In this document: positions 8,001-17,752 of the stretch, one piece after another
Position numbering within the stretch: position 1 is the first letter of the stretch
Layout: every line of letters begins with the position of its first letter
NCBI GenBank assembly: GCA_025997155.1
Contig: BNUF01000018.1
Span: 1 to 23,476, forward strand
From: Clostridia bacterium
GTDB lineage: Bacteria; Bacillota; Clostridia; Lachnospirales; WQUN01
Reading direction: 5' to 3'
Length of the DNA stretch: 23,476 nucleotides
The notes under the pieces: model-generated
Database searches by the model: none
Told to the model about the DNA's origin: nothing
The model's input: only the letters and a program-made list of their open reading frames with translations
Translations under genes and position numbers: made by a program

Positions 8001-11000
8001 CGGCCGGAGCCGTAAAGGTACGCGGAACGAGATCGACGGCAGATCCTAACACCTATACGTTTGTATTTATGTGGGATGGCATCACCAAGAGCGACGTCGA
8101 AAGCGAAAGATACAAAATCAACATTGTTGTGGACCGCACTCAAAAGTTAACGTTGGACGTTGCTCCGTCCGTTCCGCGTATAGCTGGCAGCAACGCTATC
8201 GACACCGCTAAAATTGCGGAGACGATGGGTTTGTTACCCCCAGCCACGTTTGGCTATGCTTACGCGGATCCGCGGGCAAGCGACGCGTATAAATTTGACC
8301 CTGAAAGCGCAATGAGGTATAAAGTCAACGCAAACGACCCTACGAGTAACACTAAGGTCAACTACAACTCTCTTCCGCCTCCATATCAAAATACAGGAGT
8401 TACAACTTTAAGTAATTTGCAGTGGGTAAACTTTAACCTTGGCCCCGAGGACATTATTCTGTGCAACGGAGTCGCCCACGCGGGGAACGAGAAGATTTAC
8501 CTCAACCTAAACGAGCTTAACATCGAAACGCTCAATTTCGCGTGGTACTCAAAAGATTACCTAACCTTGCCGAGCATTATGACGGCGAGCGTATACCGAA
8601 ACTCCGTGTATTTGGACGTTAATCAGAACGGACAGATAGACGGCTACTGGAACGCCGCCGCCGGAACCTTCGAAGTGGAGGCCCCCGACGAATTCATATT
8701 CAATATGGAGGACAACGAATCCTACGACGAGTATATGTTCGCGCCTGTCAAAAAGACCGACGGAACGTACCAGTACTATTTCGTGAAATCCTTCTACAAT
8801 ATGCTTCCGCGTTCGCTCAACGTCCCGCCGGGAGCGAGCCTTACGGACTACGCCCAGGTCAGCCCCGCGTTTATCACGACCTTGACCGACCCCGCGTCTC
8901 TCGCTAGTCTGACGGACCAGCAGAAAACATACAGGTACGTAGTCAGCGGGAAGACCCAATACGGCGTACCGCCCGCCAACAGCGGTTACGGCTACTCCGC
9001 CGACAACCACGAAATGTACGGCGCAAACGCGAACAAAACGCAGATGATAGACACTCCCCTCGGGGGAGATAAATCTCCCGCGTCGCTTACGTCTGGCGCT
9101 TCAAATTACACCTGGTCGCCGGACTATACGGGGAATCTGCTTTTGCAATTCGCGTCCCCCGACACTATTTCTATCCCTCACAGTTTGGCGGGGGACAACA
9201 TTCCTATCACCTCCGCTAGCGGTATCAACGGATATCTCGGTTCATGGGGGAATACGGACACAATCGCGCTTATGATACGCGAGCAGACGAAAAACACTGA
9301 TGAGATTATCTCAGACCCGTCCGGTTCGGACTATGTACCGGAAACCGTAAACCACACAAGCCCTAAAGCGCAGCCGAACGCCGACTATCTCCGCGTGTTA
9401 TCCGGGGGCGAGGACGAAAAGGATACAGAGACACAGAACGACCCGAATTCGGATTACCCTGAGTTTAATATGGATATGGGTATAACCTTGCCTAAGATGG
9501 ACCTCAAGCTGACCGATTACGTTTCCGTTACGATGGACGGTCAAACCGTAGGGTTCAGCATCGGCATACCTCTCGGCTCAGCCGCTACGGGAGAGGGCGT
9601 AAAAGGTCCCGCCGCCGCAAACGCGTCTAAATTTGCGGATATGGGGAATCTCACCTCGTTCATTGCCGGCGCTGCTTCTAAAGATCCAACTAAAAACTAT
9701 AACAAGCCAGATGCAAGCGAAATATCTCAAAGCTATGACAACGTTGTGAAAAAGCAGAGCGAAAACGCCGCTGGCGCTGCCGCTACGCCGCCAAAAAAGG
9801 GCGGCAAGATGTCCGGCTCTAAAAAGTTCAGCGCCGAGTTATCGATTACACTGGCGTTTACGTTTGAGTACAACCCGCTGGACAACGCGTTCAACTTTAA
9901 GCAGTTCGGCGCTGTGATTACCGGGGAACTTAAGTTCCGCGCGGAGGCGAGATTCACTCCGTGCCCGATTATTTTCATTTATCTTGAGGTTAGCCTAAAA
10001 CTCGGGATTGGCGTGGGACTCACGGTGGAACGCGTCGCCAAAGAGGAAGACAAAAACAATCCGATATTCTCGGGTTCGCAAACGATTCCTAAGGGTACGA
10101 GCGTTATTTTTCCCAATACAACGACCTACAAGGCGGCGACTCTGCTCTTTGAGGGAAAACTGAACGTAAAAATCGTGGACGCGGCAGAGACGGACGCAAA
10201 CACCGCCACCGAGCTTGCGGGCACAAGAAGCGGCGTTATCAGCTCTCAAGGCGCTGAACCTGTTACGGTTGTTTTTGAGGAAGTCAGCGGAGGCAACCTG
10301 TCAAGCGGAAGAACAGGCAAAATCGTCGTTACGGCTGTCGAAACCAGCACTATAAGGCGCGTGGGTAAAATTTCGAAAGCCGAAAGCCAGGTATGGTTCG
10401 ACGGAGCGAGCATAACCCCCGAGTTCTATATTGAAGTGGGTGCGGGCCTCGGCGTCGACTTATTAAAAGTCGAGGTTTTTATAAAAATATCGGTAAGCGC
10501 TAATATGACTCTGGGTGCGGTCGGCAGAACCTACAACCCGTCAACCGGAGACTATGATATTACCCCGAGCGCGTTTTCCTTTAACGAGTTTCACTTCAAG
10601 GGAGCGCTTGGAATACGCGCGGTGTTATTGTTCTTTACCTTTGAAATGGATTTGATAGGTTACAAGATTGATTACCAAAGAACTGGCGGGGGCTGGACGC
10701 ACGGCTGGGTATTCCCCGGTTGGCTGGGGCCGGCTAGGCCGTTCTCGAGAGCGGTGGGAACGTCCTCGTCTGGCTCGGCGGTGAAAATTGGGTTCCCCAA
10801 GGACGTTACGAGCGAACAGAAGCTTTACAGTCTTCCCACAGACAGGGAGGGCGACGACCCGCGTCTTCGCGCTTTCGTTCCGACTTCCGCAGGCGTGGAT
10901 TTTGAGATTGCGGGAACGGTGTCGGACGGCGGCAACGCGTTCAAGCTGAGTGAGGATTTATCCACAGGATACGACTACAAAATCGTGACTGTGAACGGAG

Positions 11001-14000
11001 TAAACTATATCGTATACACGATAGGGCAAAGCGGAGGAGTCGTCGACACCTCGATGCTCGTTATGTCGAAACTTCTGCGGGACGGCGACAACTACGGGCT
11101 CGCCAATCCGAATGACGACAGCACGGGAACGCCTTATATCGTAATAAGGAACGACGGAACAGGCGACCTAGACTTTGACGCGTGGGCGGACGGCAACTTT
11201 ATCCGCGTTATCTGGGAGAACTACGCAACCACGACTGCCCCGCCGGCTGTGACAGAACCCGCAAGCAGCGTGCCTAAGCCGGCTCTCGGGGACGGCACTG
11301 TCATGAACTCGACAAACTACACGAATACCGCGTTCCAGCCGTCGACACCACTTGGAGCAGCACCTGACCCGGACAACTATTACCGTACAGGGGTAGCTAC
11401 AGGAACTGCTATTCCAGGTTTCACGGAAGAAGGCACTAGCGGAAACTTTTACGCTAACGCATACACGAGCTATGCGCTGGCAATGACGGCTTACAACAAC
11501 GCCAACACCGCGTGGACGACGCTTAGCCAGGTATGGGCTGCCTATACCGCGTGGCATGATTATTTCCAACAATCGGCGGATTATAACTCGTTCGTTGCGA
11601 ACGCGGCGGTTAACTCGTCGAAAAATACAGAGATTCGCCGAGCAGATTACGAGATTACTAACCTGACCACGAACAACGGCGGGTCGGCGTTTACGGGCGA
11701 TACAAACGTCAGCGGAGCGGTAGGCAATCATGTGTTCTTGCCGACCTCTGTCGGCGACGGCAGCGTCCGCGTTTACGCAAAGGCTAAACACGACACGGCA
11801 GCCATAAACACGGCGGCAACCACCCTCGGAACATACCTGAACTCGAAGTATGGCGATGGCACGTCTACGCCTACACCTACGGAGCAATTCCGCCTTGCGT
11901 TTCAAAAAGCGCAGTGGGATTTGTTCGGGTACGGGTCTAAGCTGGTGGCTAAAGTCGGCACTAACGAGGTGGAAGTGGACCTCGGCGACAAGAACATTGA
12001 AAACCTGAAGGTGATAGCAGGCGCTAACGCGGGCGAATATTATGTCGCCTACACGACTAACGAGGTCGCGCTTACGACAACCCATTTGCAGACTATACGA
12101 CGGCTGTACCTGCGCAAACTCACGGTCCCAAGCGGCGTTCCCACTTGGGACACCCCTAAACAGGTGCGGGCGATTGTCGACGAGGACGACCCTGACGACG
12201 ATAACGAAGGTTATTATATAGGTGGGACTCTCACTAAATACAAAGACCCGTATTTCGCAAACGTGAAATTCTTAAACGGCGTACTCGGGTCGCTCCCAGG
12301 CGGCGAAGCTCCTTCGACTTTTGCGCTGGCGTTAAACCCCGACAACGATTTTCTGCTGTTTGAGATGAACGGAACGACATACGTTGTGCCGAACGCGGAC
12401 ATCAAAAATATACTAGCGGGAGCGGGGTCGCCGAAAATTTATCCGTTCTTCAAGCCCGCGGACTTTATAAACGCCGACGGCTCAAGTGTGCCGCAAGCCT
12501 CTTCGGGACGCACCGACGTCACGATAGGCGCGGACGGCGACGGAAACATTTCGGCTGTCTATGTGGCAAACGTTGAGAACAGTCTCAACAACGCAATCTA
12601 CCTCACGAAATACGACCCCCTAAGCAACGAGTGGGGCAGCGGTATGATGCTCGCGATGAAAGATATGAGCGTCTATGAGGACGGCATTAAAGAGGGATTG
12701 ACAAAGGAAGAGGTCGAGAAAAAATACTTTAAGGAATTGTATGAGAGTCCTCCGCAATTCGCTTCGATGACACAATTCTCGAATTTGCAGGTGGCGTTCG
12801 GTCAGCCGAGCGTAACCGACACCACCAGCGGAAACACTACACCTCCGTCTTTGGTTCTTCTCACCCAAGGCGCGACAGTTCCGCTGACGGCGGACTCCCG
12901 CGCCGTTCCCGACGACGAAAAAATGGGAATTGCCCCCGCCGGCAATGCTAAAGTCGGAACTTACGTAATCAGCTGGCCAAGCGGCGGCGGAATCGGCGAG
13001 GACAGACTGGCGTTCGAAACCTACGACTTCTCAACGGGATACGAACTCGCTCCTACGCTGCGTTTCAAAAACATCGGCGACAGCTCTATACGGGGCACGG
13101 CAACCGAGCCTATCACCGCCGAACTTTGGGTAAACGTCAGCGGCTCTCCCACTAAGCTGGCGACATGGCTTATAGAGGAAAATATATTGTCGGGGCAGAG
13201 CGTTGCGCTCCAAGGCTATTGCGACCCGCTCCCAAGCTCCTTGCAAACGGGCGACACGTTCTTTATCAAAGTGTACGAGGACGCGTCCTACACCGTGAGA
13301 AATTTCAGCCAGACGACGAATAACACTTTTGAAGTCGGCGAAAAACCCGAACTCGCTATCAACTCGCTCAAAGCCGAGCCGGTAGGGATAGACGCCAACG
13401 GCAACACAATCCTGAATGTCGATATGGACGTCACCAACTACGGAAACAAAGACGCGAGCGGCGCGTTCGTTCAGTTTATCTACGAAGACGGAAAAGACGA
13501 GAACAAACAACCGACCTACGACGTGCTTGGCACCGCGGTGGCGGAGTATCATTTGGAAGTCGACAGAGACGGCACCGCTTCTCAGCCCGAACTCGCGAAC
13601 GGCGTTTACTGGCTGTACAAAGCCGGCGACACGACGGGAAATTTGGCGATAGGTCAAACAAAACACATCACGGGGACTATTGTCGTTAAACCGGACGTTT
13701 ACAGACCCGCGGGAGATATAGGCTCGCTTGACGTGCTGGGGCTTCGCGCGGAGCTGTTCAGCACTAGTGCCGACAGCTACGGATTCGATGCCAAAAACGT
13801 GAAAACGTTACAGACACGCGACGAGTACAACCCCGCGAACAATGTCCGCAACCTGCTGATAGATAACAGAACGTTCTTCACTTCCGCCGACAGGGTGGTT
13901 ATTCCGCAGGGTAACACGATGCGTCTGCCCGTCACCATACTCACGACGACAGGCGACACAGCGCCCGCAATCGTTGCGCGGGAAGTGGCTGTATCAACCG

Positions 14001-17000
14001 GAGAAGACCCCGACAAACTCGGCAACTTGTACTACCAGTCGAGCGGGTACGATTCAAAAGGACACGCGACAGGCGTGCTGACGATTCTGCCGTCAAAGAC
14101 AGGCTCGGGCATAGTCCAGCTGCGCGACATCAACACGAACTCAATATACCCGATAACCTTTACCGTGTCGCAATTCGGCGAGGGTATCGACATCTACAAA
14201 GATAACAATATGTTTACGTTCAAAAACAAAAACGGCAGTGTGTGGAGCGCTAGCTCTGTGCCTGTGTCGGGCCACTGGGTTTTCCGCGACAATCAGTCGG
14301 TACGGACTGTGAACCAACAAACGCCGTACCAGTACACGCTTTCAAACGCGGTTGTCGACGCGTCCGTCAGCTATGACACGGTCGCCGAATCAGTCGACCT
14401 GTATTTCCAGGGCACGGTAGAGGTCACAAGCACCATTGCGAACTTCATACCGCAAACCATAACCTCGGACGGCAAACAACCTGTTACGGTCAGCTTCCCA
14501 AACAGCGAGTCCCTCCAGCATACGGTTACTTTCAAGGTTATAAAACAAGCCGTAAGCGGTCAGTACGCGGTGTTCGACAAACTCGTCGAGCATTACGCGT
14601 CACCCACGCCGCCGGCGGCGACGGGAGATAAATCCGCTCCTAAAGTATACTGGAGTCACAGTTTCCCAGAACCGCAGTCCGTCGTTGCGGGCGAAACGGT
14701 AAAACTTACCGCTTATATAATCGACGACGAGGGGATTTCTCTCGTAACTAAAAACGGCGTGGGTGTCAAAGTCGGCACCGGCGCAAACGACGCGGCGGAA
14801 AGCAACAAGCTCTTAGCGGGCAGTATGTGGACTGTTCCCGTGGAAATCAAAGACAACGGGAAATTCGAAATAAGGGCGGTGGATTTGACGGGGAACGCGT
14901 TCTCCCAAACGATAACCGTGGATTGGTTCAACAGCGCGGGCGGCGCGTCTACCACCTTTGACGGGGACGAACCCGACCTAAGCGTTTCCTACCAAACCAA
15001 AGCGGCGGGAGGTCCGTTCCAGCCCCTCGGCGCTACAGTAGCAAGGGGCGACGCGGTTTATATCACGCCAACCTCAATAAACGGAACAAGCACCGAAGTA
15101 AGCTCGTTCTTCGTGGATACGGACAGCGACAATGTGTCTTACATTCGGGAAGACGAAATACTTGACGGTGACGACGGGTATACGGACGACAACTATCGTC
15201 TGAGCAATAACGGATTTGTACGCGTAGTCGTTAAGCAAAACAGCGGCGGCGTCGAGACGTGGAGCTCGGTAGTCACCGTCATGGACAAAATCATCAGCAC
15301 GAATCCGACAGCCACAATGGTTGAACAATCGGCGCAATACGCGGGACGCGGGCTGGTGTGGACAGGGAGAATTCCCGAAAACGAGCTTGTCGCCGTGATT
15401 TCGGATGCGACGATGAACGGCTATCCTTTGCCTGTTCCGCCGAACGCGAAAGTAGTCGGCGATACGTTTGGCGTATACTACGGCGGACTGTACGAATTTA
15501 TCGTGACAGATAACGGCGGGAATTACGCGCAGACGGCGAAAACCGTTTTAGACGTCGCCATAATAAGCGACGACGCGGTTTCCGCCACGGCAAAATTCGC
15601 AAACCCTGGCGACGGAGTTATCGAGATAGACGAAGCTCTGCTTAAAGGCGGAATTTTCCAAACCGCTCTGTCAACTCCCGCGTCGAACAACTACGCGGCG
15701 CAATACCAGTACCTGCTTATACCCGCGACGGAATTAACGCCTCTGTTCGACGGCAATCCGACGACAAGCACGCAGACGGACTGGGTGACGGCTAACCTGT
15801 TCTCGAAAGCGGAGGGTACGGGGCTTGGCAAATGGAGCGATACTCCGCGTTTCGACAACCTAGAGCCTGGCGGGTATATCCTGTATATCCGCGACAGAAA
15901 CGACAAAACCAACAACAAAGTGGTTCTTGCCGTACCTAAGGTAGTGGGCAACGAAACGATAAGTCTCGATACCATCAGCGGGATAACCGCCCCGAATACG
16001 GGCGAACCGCCTCATACTACCGTCAGCGAAACAAAGGAGTACAAGGCGGAAATCACATGGTCGCCGACAGTTACGGGAGCGTTTGAGCCCGAAGTGGTGT
16101 ACACCGCGATAATCACAATCACCCCGAAACTGGGCTATACGCTTGACGGTATTCCCGCCGACTTCTTTAAGGTGACAGGCGCGGAAACGACGACAAACGC
16201 GGCAAACAGCGGAACAATTTCGGCGGTGTTCAAAGAAACTCCTCCGATACCGACTTACGCTTTTAATGTTTCGGCTAACAGCAACGGAACGACAATCGGC
16301 GACGTCAGCGGTATGTACAGAGAGGGCGTTAGGATTAGCGTTACGGCAGTTCCCGACACAGGCTATCAGTTCGCGGGCTGGGATATCAGCGGAATCAGCA
16401 CGGAAAACAAAGATACCATAGAGTTCGATATGCCCCCGCACGAAGTCGGCTTAACCGCTAATTTTGAATTAAGAACCCTTAAGGTAACTTACGACCTTGC
16501 GGGAGGCTTACAAATGGGCGGCGGCGACCTTACCCAGTATATCCTGTACGGTTCGGACGCTGTTGAACCTGTAGCGGTACGCTTAGGCTACACGTTCGAC
16601 TATTGGGACACGGACTCGAGAAACGTGACGAGCGACATGACCGTAACCGCGGTTTGGAGAGCAATCCCGTCACCCGCGACCGTAACAAGAATCGTGAGCT
16701 TTGACCTCACGGGAGGTACACGCACAGGCGGCGGAAACCTCACGCAATACGTTCCGGACGGAGGGGCGGCGATAGCTCCGATTGTCTCGAGAGACGGATA
16801 CCTTTTCGCGGGCTGGAACAAAGACTTCGACAAGGTTACGGAAAATATCACCGTAAACGCAATGTGGCGGGTAGTCAGCGGAATGGGAATCGGAATCGGC
16901 GGCGAGGTTATCGGCTGGAGCGGAGGCTCGGGCGGCGGATATCCGAGGGATACAGTGTCTAAACCGACACCAACTCCGAATCCGACACCGACTCCGAATC

Positions 17001-17575
17001 CGACACCAGCTCCGACACCGACAGACAGATTCACAGATGTCCACAAAAGCCATTGGTTCTACAACGACGTGGAATATGTCGCGTCCCAAGGGTTCTTTGC
17101 GGGATATCCTGACGGCTCTTTCGCTCCGAATGCGCCAATGACACGCGGTATGCTCGTTTCAGTGCTTTCGCGGTTTAACAGAACCGACCTGAGCGAATAC
17201 GGCGTGAGCGGGTTCGACGACGTGGATAGCGCGAAATATTACTCTTCCGCGATTCATTGGGCAAGAGAACTCAATATAATAAAAGGCACGGGCGATAACG
17301 AATTCTCGCCGGACATCTTTATATCGAGACAGGATTTGGCGACGGTCATATACAACTTTGCGCGGATAACGGGCAAAAAACTGCCCGAGATAAACGCAAT
17401 CACACCGTTCGCGGATGACGACTCAATTGCGGATTACGCAAAAGACGCGGTATACGCGCTGCAACAGGCGGGTATACTGAGCGGCAAAGGCGAAGGCAAA
17501 TTCGACCCGGAAAGCGGAGCGACGCGTGCGGAAGTCGCGTCAATCCTCCGAAGATTCGCCCAAGCGCAAAACTAA
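5042..17575 (+). CDS. Giant secreted SLH-anchored modular surface protein (4177 aa)
   Basis: AGGAGG (5026-5031) precedes GTG 5042; TTG 5039 is a possible alternative. Residues 1-30 are a Sec signal peptide (lysines, then IAMLLAMVMTLHMTP). In order: a Calx-beta-like stretch (about 40-170); a Thr/Pro repeat (183-285); an Ig-like module (297-373); a second Calx-beta-like region (380-467); and a Calx-beta domain (470-640) holding an acidic repeat (507-566). A beta-rich middle follows, with a Ca-binding-like DVNQNGQIDG near 1191. Then a CARDB-like region (about 2764-2940), a repeat module (3639-3738), three InlB-type modules (3739-3943), a Pro/Thr linker (3975-3995) and three SLH domains (3996-4041, 4053-4113, 4120-4177). 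SLH domains bind pyruvylated wall polysaccharide, so the protein is probably displayed on the cell surface; adhesion is inferred. No LPXTG motif or enzyme domain was recognised. Confidence 0.9.
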   Translation: MKKGFFKKTIAMLLAMVMTLHMTPVELFAHIGGNDKDKGALSVTTASGDIVTAGSDWDTRFPYGTFAFKQSQAKIGEGKQTTLSVYRLGGTQGSAEITLAYTPAIAEMSETETLYINALSADDVKIKVEDPLPIAWYQPRGKAAAPLAAPNSVTFRSSITSEGSRFNEENFEETPAGDTETPAPTETPAETPTDTTPETPTDTTPETPTDTTPETPTDTTPETPTDTTPETPTDTTPENPTDTTPETPTETPTDTTPETPTDTTPETPTDTTPETPTDTTPELPTDIPIPEPPTLAEDVTISVVGGDGKPLIADSYQWYVWNSGRWNVVEEATTNSFVISSDDLKNYDLRVEYKIGDATYCTSSYRGTAYVPPSDGVLPTPPDGIELNTETTYSELELDPNDKYAGYSFTMLFADGEYVKDILIDALDDDESEADEFAMFTIVDCDGGELLNTANKFTLHVVDDEDALPASIGFAEKEVKADKSDGSVVLTIKREGSLTEVLTIDYETEDGTEDGTKSETEDNTEEKTEDETGDKTEDVTEDNTEDGTEDKTEDKTEDKTEDNTKNKTAAKKGVDYQETKGTASFFQGAEEVKIEIPLINDKIETADLKNFKVKLSNLKGDGKQEVALGDLEVTVSLFNTNTAKDDNLVTRLIDKDAQDVSALVGEAETPIAPTDVPVVTGENVVTDENDGMVGEIVEESVMTNPRLRLFEYSKALVFGRERGYNGWKSYANITKTRPYNYDVENDDTLTGTDLWSGTDWIDQIYTDGGTRLHKQVRTSYMTMSIKDMVIKYRGFAMLRTKGWRGYHERKITNAWADAMTPSITINKPTGQIGYFKYTQNNSWQEKDFPALNFDLPTSGTTSDNRIGQSGTIRLDLNRDEGNDFPEGAVYLYDTYLGRRYFENKVGLNLYTANDKINDGKLDAEAAKYDDPQNVLYANVIPRVKVLESSGGYTEDGKIYVGSTIEVKLETTSNAYKIADSGVFLTNSAGAVKVRGTRSTADPNTYTFVFMWDGITKSDVESERYKINIVVDRTQKLTLDVAPSVPRIAGSNAIDTAKIAETMGLLPPATFGYAYADPRASDAYKFDPESAMRYKVNANDPTSNTKVNYNSLPPPYQNTGVTTLSNLQWVNFNLGPEDIILCNGVAHAGNEKIYLNLNELNIETLNFAWYSKDYLTLPSIMTASVYRNSVYLDVNQNGQIDGYWNAAAGTFEVEAPDEFIFNMEDNESYDEYMFAPVKKTDGTYQYYFVKSFYNMLPRSLNVPPGASLTDYAQVSPAFITTLTDPASLASLTDQQKTYRYVVSGKTQYGVPPANSGYGYSADNHEMYGANANKTQMIDTPLGGDKSPASLTSGASNYTWSPDYTGNLLLQFASPDTISIPHSLAGDNIPITSASGINGYLGSWGNTDTIALMIREQTKNTDEIISDPSGSDYVPETVNHTSPKAQPNADYLRVLSGGEDEKDTETQNDPNSDYPEFNMDMGITLPKMDLKLTDYVSVTMDGQTVGFSIGIPLGSAATGEGVKGPAAANASKFADMGNLTSFIAGAASKDPTKNYNKPDASEISQSYDNVVKKQSENAAGAAATPPKKGGKMSGSKKFSAELSITLAFTFEYNPLDNAFNFKQFGAVITGELKFRAEARFTPCPIIFIYLEVSLKLGIGVGLTVERVAKEEDKNNPIFSGSQTIPKGTSVIFPNTTTYKAATLLFEGKLNVKIVDAAETDANTATELAGTRSGVISSQGAEPVTVVFEEVSGGNLSSGRTGKIVVTAVETSTIRRVGKISKAESQVWFDGASITPEFYIEVGAGLGVDLLKVEVFIKISVSANMTLGAVGRTYNPSTGDYDITPSAFSFNEFHFKGALGIRAVLLFFTFEMDLIGYKIDYQRTGGGWTHGWVFPGWLGPARPFSRAVGTSSSGSAVKIGFPKDVTSEQKLYSLPTDREGDDPRLRAFVPTSAGVDFEIAGTVSDGGNAFKLSEDLSTGYDYKIVTVNGVNYIVYTIGQSGGVVDTSMLVMSKLLRDGDNYGLANPNDDSTGTPYIVIRNDGTGDLDFDAWADGNFIRVIWENYATTTAPPAVTEPASSVPKPALGDGTVMNSTNYTNTAFQPSTPLGAAPDPDNYYRTGVATGTAIPGFTEEGTSGNFYANAYTSYALAMTAYNNANTAWTTLSQVWAAYTAWHDYFQQSADYNSFVANAAVNSSKNTEIRRADYEITNLTTNNGGSAFTGDTNVSGAVGNHVFLPTSVGDGSVRVYAKAKHDTAAINTAATTLGTYLNSKYGDGTSTPTPTEQFRLAFQKAQWDLFGYGSKLVAKVGTNEVEVDLGDKNIENLKVIAGANAGEYYVAYTTNEVALTTTHLQTIRRLYLRKLTVPSGVPTWDTPKQVRAIVDEDDPDDDNEGYYIGGTLTKYKDPYFANVKFLNGVLGSLPGGEAPSTFALALNPDNDFLLFEMNGTTYVVPNADIKNILAGAGSPKIYPFFKPADFINADGSSVPQASSGRTDVTIGADGDGNISAVYVANVENSLNNAIYLTKYDPLSNEWGSGMMLAMKDMSVYEDGIKEGLTKEEVEKKYFKELYESPPQFASMTQFSNLQVAFGQPSVTDTTSGNTTPPSLVLLTQGATVPLTADSRAVPDDEKMGIAPAGNAKVGTYVISWPSGGGIGEDRLAFETYDFSTGYELAPTLRFKNIGDSSIRGTATEPITAELWVNVSGSPTKLATWLIEENILSGQSVALQGYCDPLPSSLQTGDTFFIKVYEDASYTVRNFSQTTNNTFEVGEKPELAINSLKAEPVGIDANGNTILNVDMDVTNYGNKDASGAFVQFIYEDGKDENKQPTYDVLGTAVAEYHLEVDRDGTASQPELANGVYWLYKAGDTTGNLAIGQTKHITGTIVVKPDVYRPAGDIGSLDVLGLRAELFSTSADSYGFDAKNVKTLQTRDEYNPANNVRNLLIDNRTFFTSADRVVIPQGNTMRLPVTILTTTGDTAPAIVAREVAVSTGEDPDKLGNLYYQSSGYDSKGHATGVLTILPSKTGSGIVQLRDINTNSIYPITFTVSQFGEGIDIYKDNNMFTFKNKNGSVWSASSVPVSGHWVFRDNQSVRTVNQQTPYQYTLSNAVVDASVSYDTVAESVDLYFQGTVEVTSTIANFIPQTITSDGKQPVTVSFPNSESLQHTVTFKVIKQAVSGQYAVFDKLVEHYASPTPPAATGDKSAPKVYWSHSFPEPQSVVAGETVKLTAYIIDDEGISLVTKNGVGVKVGTGANDAAESNKLLAGSMWTVPVEIKDNGKFEIRAVDLTGNAFSQTITVDWFNSAGGASTTFDGDEPDLSVSYQTKAAGGPFQPLGATVARGDAVYITPTSINGTSTEVSSFFVDTDSDNVSYIREDEILDGDDGYTDDNYRLSNNGFVRVVVKQNSGGVETWSSVVTVMDKIISTNPTATMVEQSAQYAGRGLVWTGRIPENELVAVISDATMNGYPLPVPPNAKVVGDTFGVYYGGLYEFIVTDNGGNYAQTAKTVLDVAIISDDAVSATAKFANPGDGVIEIDEALLKGGIFQTALSTPASNNYAAQYQYLLIPATELTPLFDGNPTTSTQTDWVTANLFSKAEGTGLGKWSDTPRFDNLEPGGYILYIRDRNDKTNNKVVLAVPKVVGNETISLDTISGITAPNTGEPPHTTVSETKEYKAEITWSPTVTGAFEPEVVYTAIITITPKLGYTLDGIPADFFKVTGAETTTNAANSGTISAVFKETPPIPTYAFNVSANSNGTTIGDVSGMYREGVRISVTAVPDTGYQFAGWDISGISTENKDTIEFDMPPHEVGLTANFELRTLKVTYDLAGGLQMGGGDLTQYILYGSDAVEPVAVRLGYTFDYWDTDSRNVTSDMTVTAVWRAIPSPATVTRIVSFDLTGGTRTGGGNLTQYVPDGGAAIAPIVSRDGYLFAGWNKDFDKVTENITVNAMWRVVSGMGIGIGGEVIGWSGGSGGGYPRDTVSKPTPTPNPTPTPNPTPAPTPTDRFTDVHKSHWFYNDVEYVASQGFFAGYPDGSFAPNAPMTRGMLVSVLSRFNRTDLSEYGVSGFDDVDSAKYYSSAIHWARELNIIKGTGDNEFSPDIFISRQDLATVIYNFARITGKKLPEINAITPFADDDSIADYAKDAVYALQQAGILSGKGEGKFDPESGATRAEVASILRRFAQAQN
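5612..5895 (+). repeat. 24-bp tandem repeat encoding ETPTDTTP
   Basis: About eleven copies of a 24-base unit (consensus gaaactccaacagatacaac plus acca), with one variant (ENPTDTTP) and one half-unit insertion (ETPT). Copies differ mainly at a few silent positions. It encodes a flexible Thr/Pro stalk between N-terminal modules of the giant protein. Confidence 0.9.
6560..6739 (+). repeat. 12-bp imperfect repeat encoding TED(K/N/G)
   Basis: A run of four-residue units (TEDG, TEDN, TEDK and variants) gives about 60 residues, roughly half of them acidic. It interrupts a Calx-beta domain exactly where the family motif reads DGTA..G.DY. Confidence 0.85.
16964..17025 (+). repeat. Pro/Thr/Asn linker repeat before the SLH domains
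   Basis: Repeats of ccgacaccgactccgaat encode PTPTPNPTPTPNPTPAPTPT. The linker separates the Gly-rich stretch (IGWSGGSGGGYP) from the first SLH domain and is typical of a wall-spanning spacer. Confidence 0.85.
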
Positions 17576-17586
17576 AAACAATAAAC

Positions 17587-17623
17587 AAAAAGCCAACGGA
17601 GTGCAAAGTTCCGTTGGCTTTTT
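17587..17623 (+). terminator. Terminator of the giant surface-protein gene
   Basis: AAAAAGCCAACGGA pairs perfectly with TCCGTTGGCTTTTT around a nine-base loop. It begins 11 bases after the stop and ends in T's. The symmetric A/T flanks allow action in both directions. Confidence 0.9.
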
Positions 17624-17682
17624 CATGTATTTGAATACCGCAAGAAAAACCAGAATTTGTTTCTGAAATTTCATATAAAAGC

Positions 17683-17724
17683 AAAAATCTCCTGTGAGTA
17701 TTTTCCGCTCACAAGAGATTTTTT
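17683..17724 (-). terminator. Terminator of the sugar-isomerase-like gene
   Basis: AAAAATCTC.TGTGAG pairs with CTCACA.GAGATTTTT around a nine-base loop. It lies just past the minus-strand stop at 17753, with A/T tracts on both sides, so it can serve both converging units. Confidence 0.85.
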
Positions 17725-17752
17725 GATTTTATTGCCAAATATTTTTAATGTT

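Noticed and set aside
11168..12085. 305-codon minus-strand open frame inside the giant gene
   Set aside because: No ribosome-binding site, Arg/Val-rich translation typical of an antisense shadow, and the plus frame is clearly coding.
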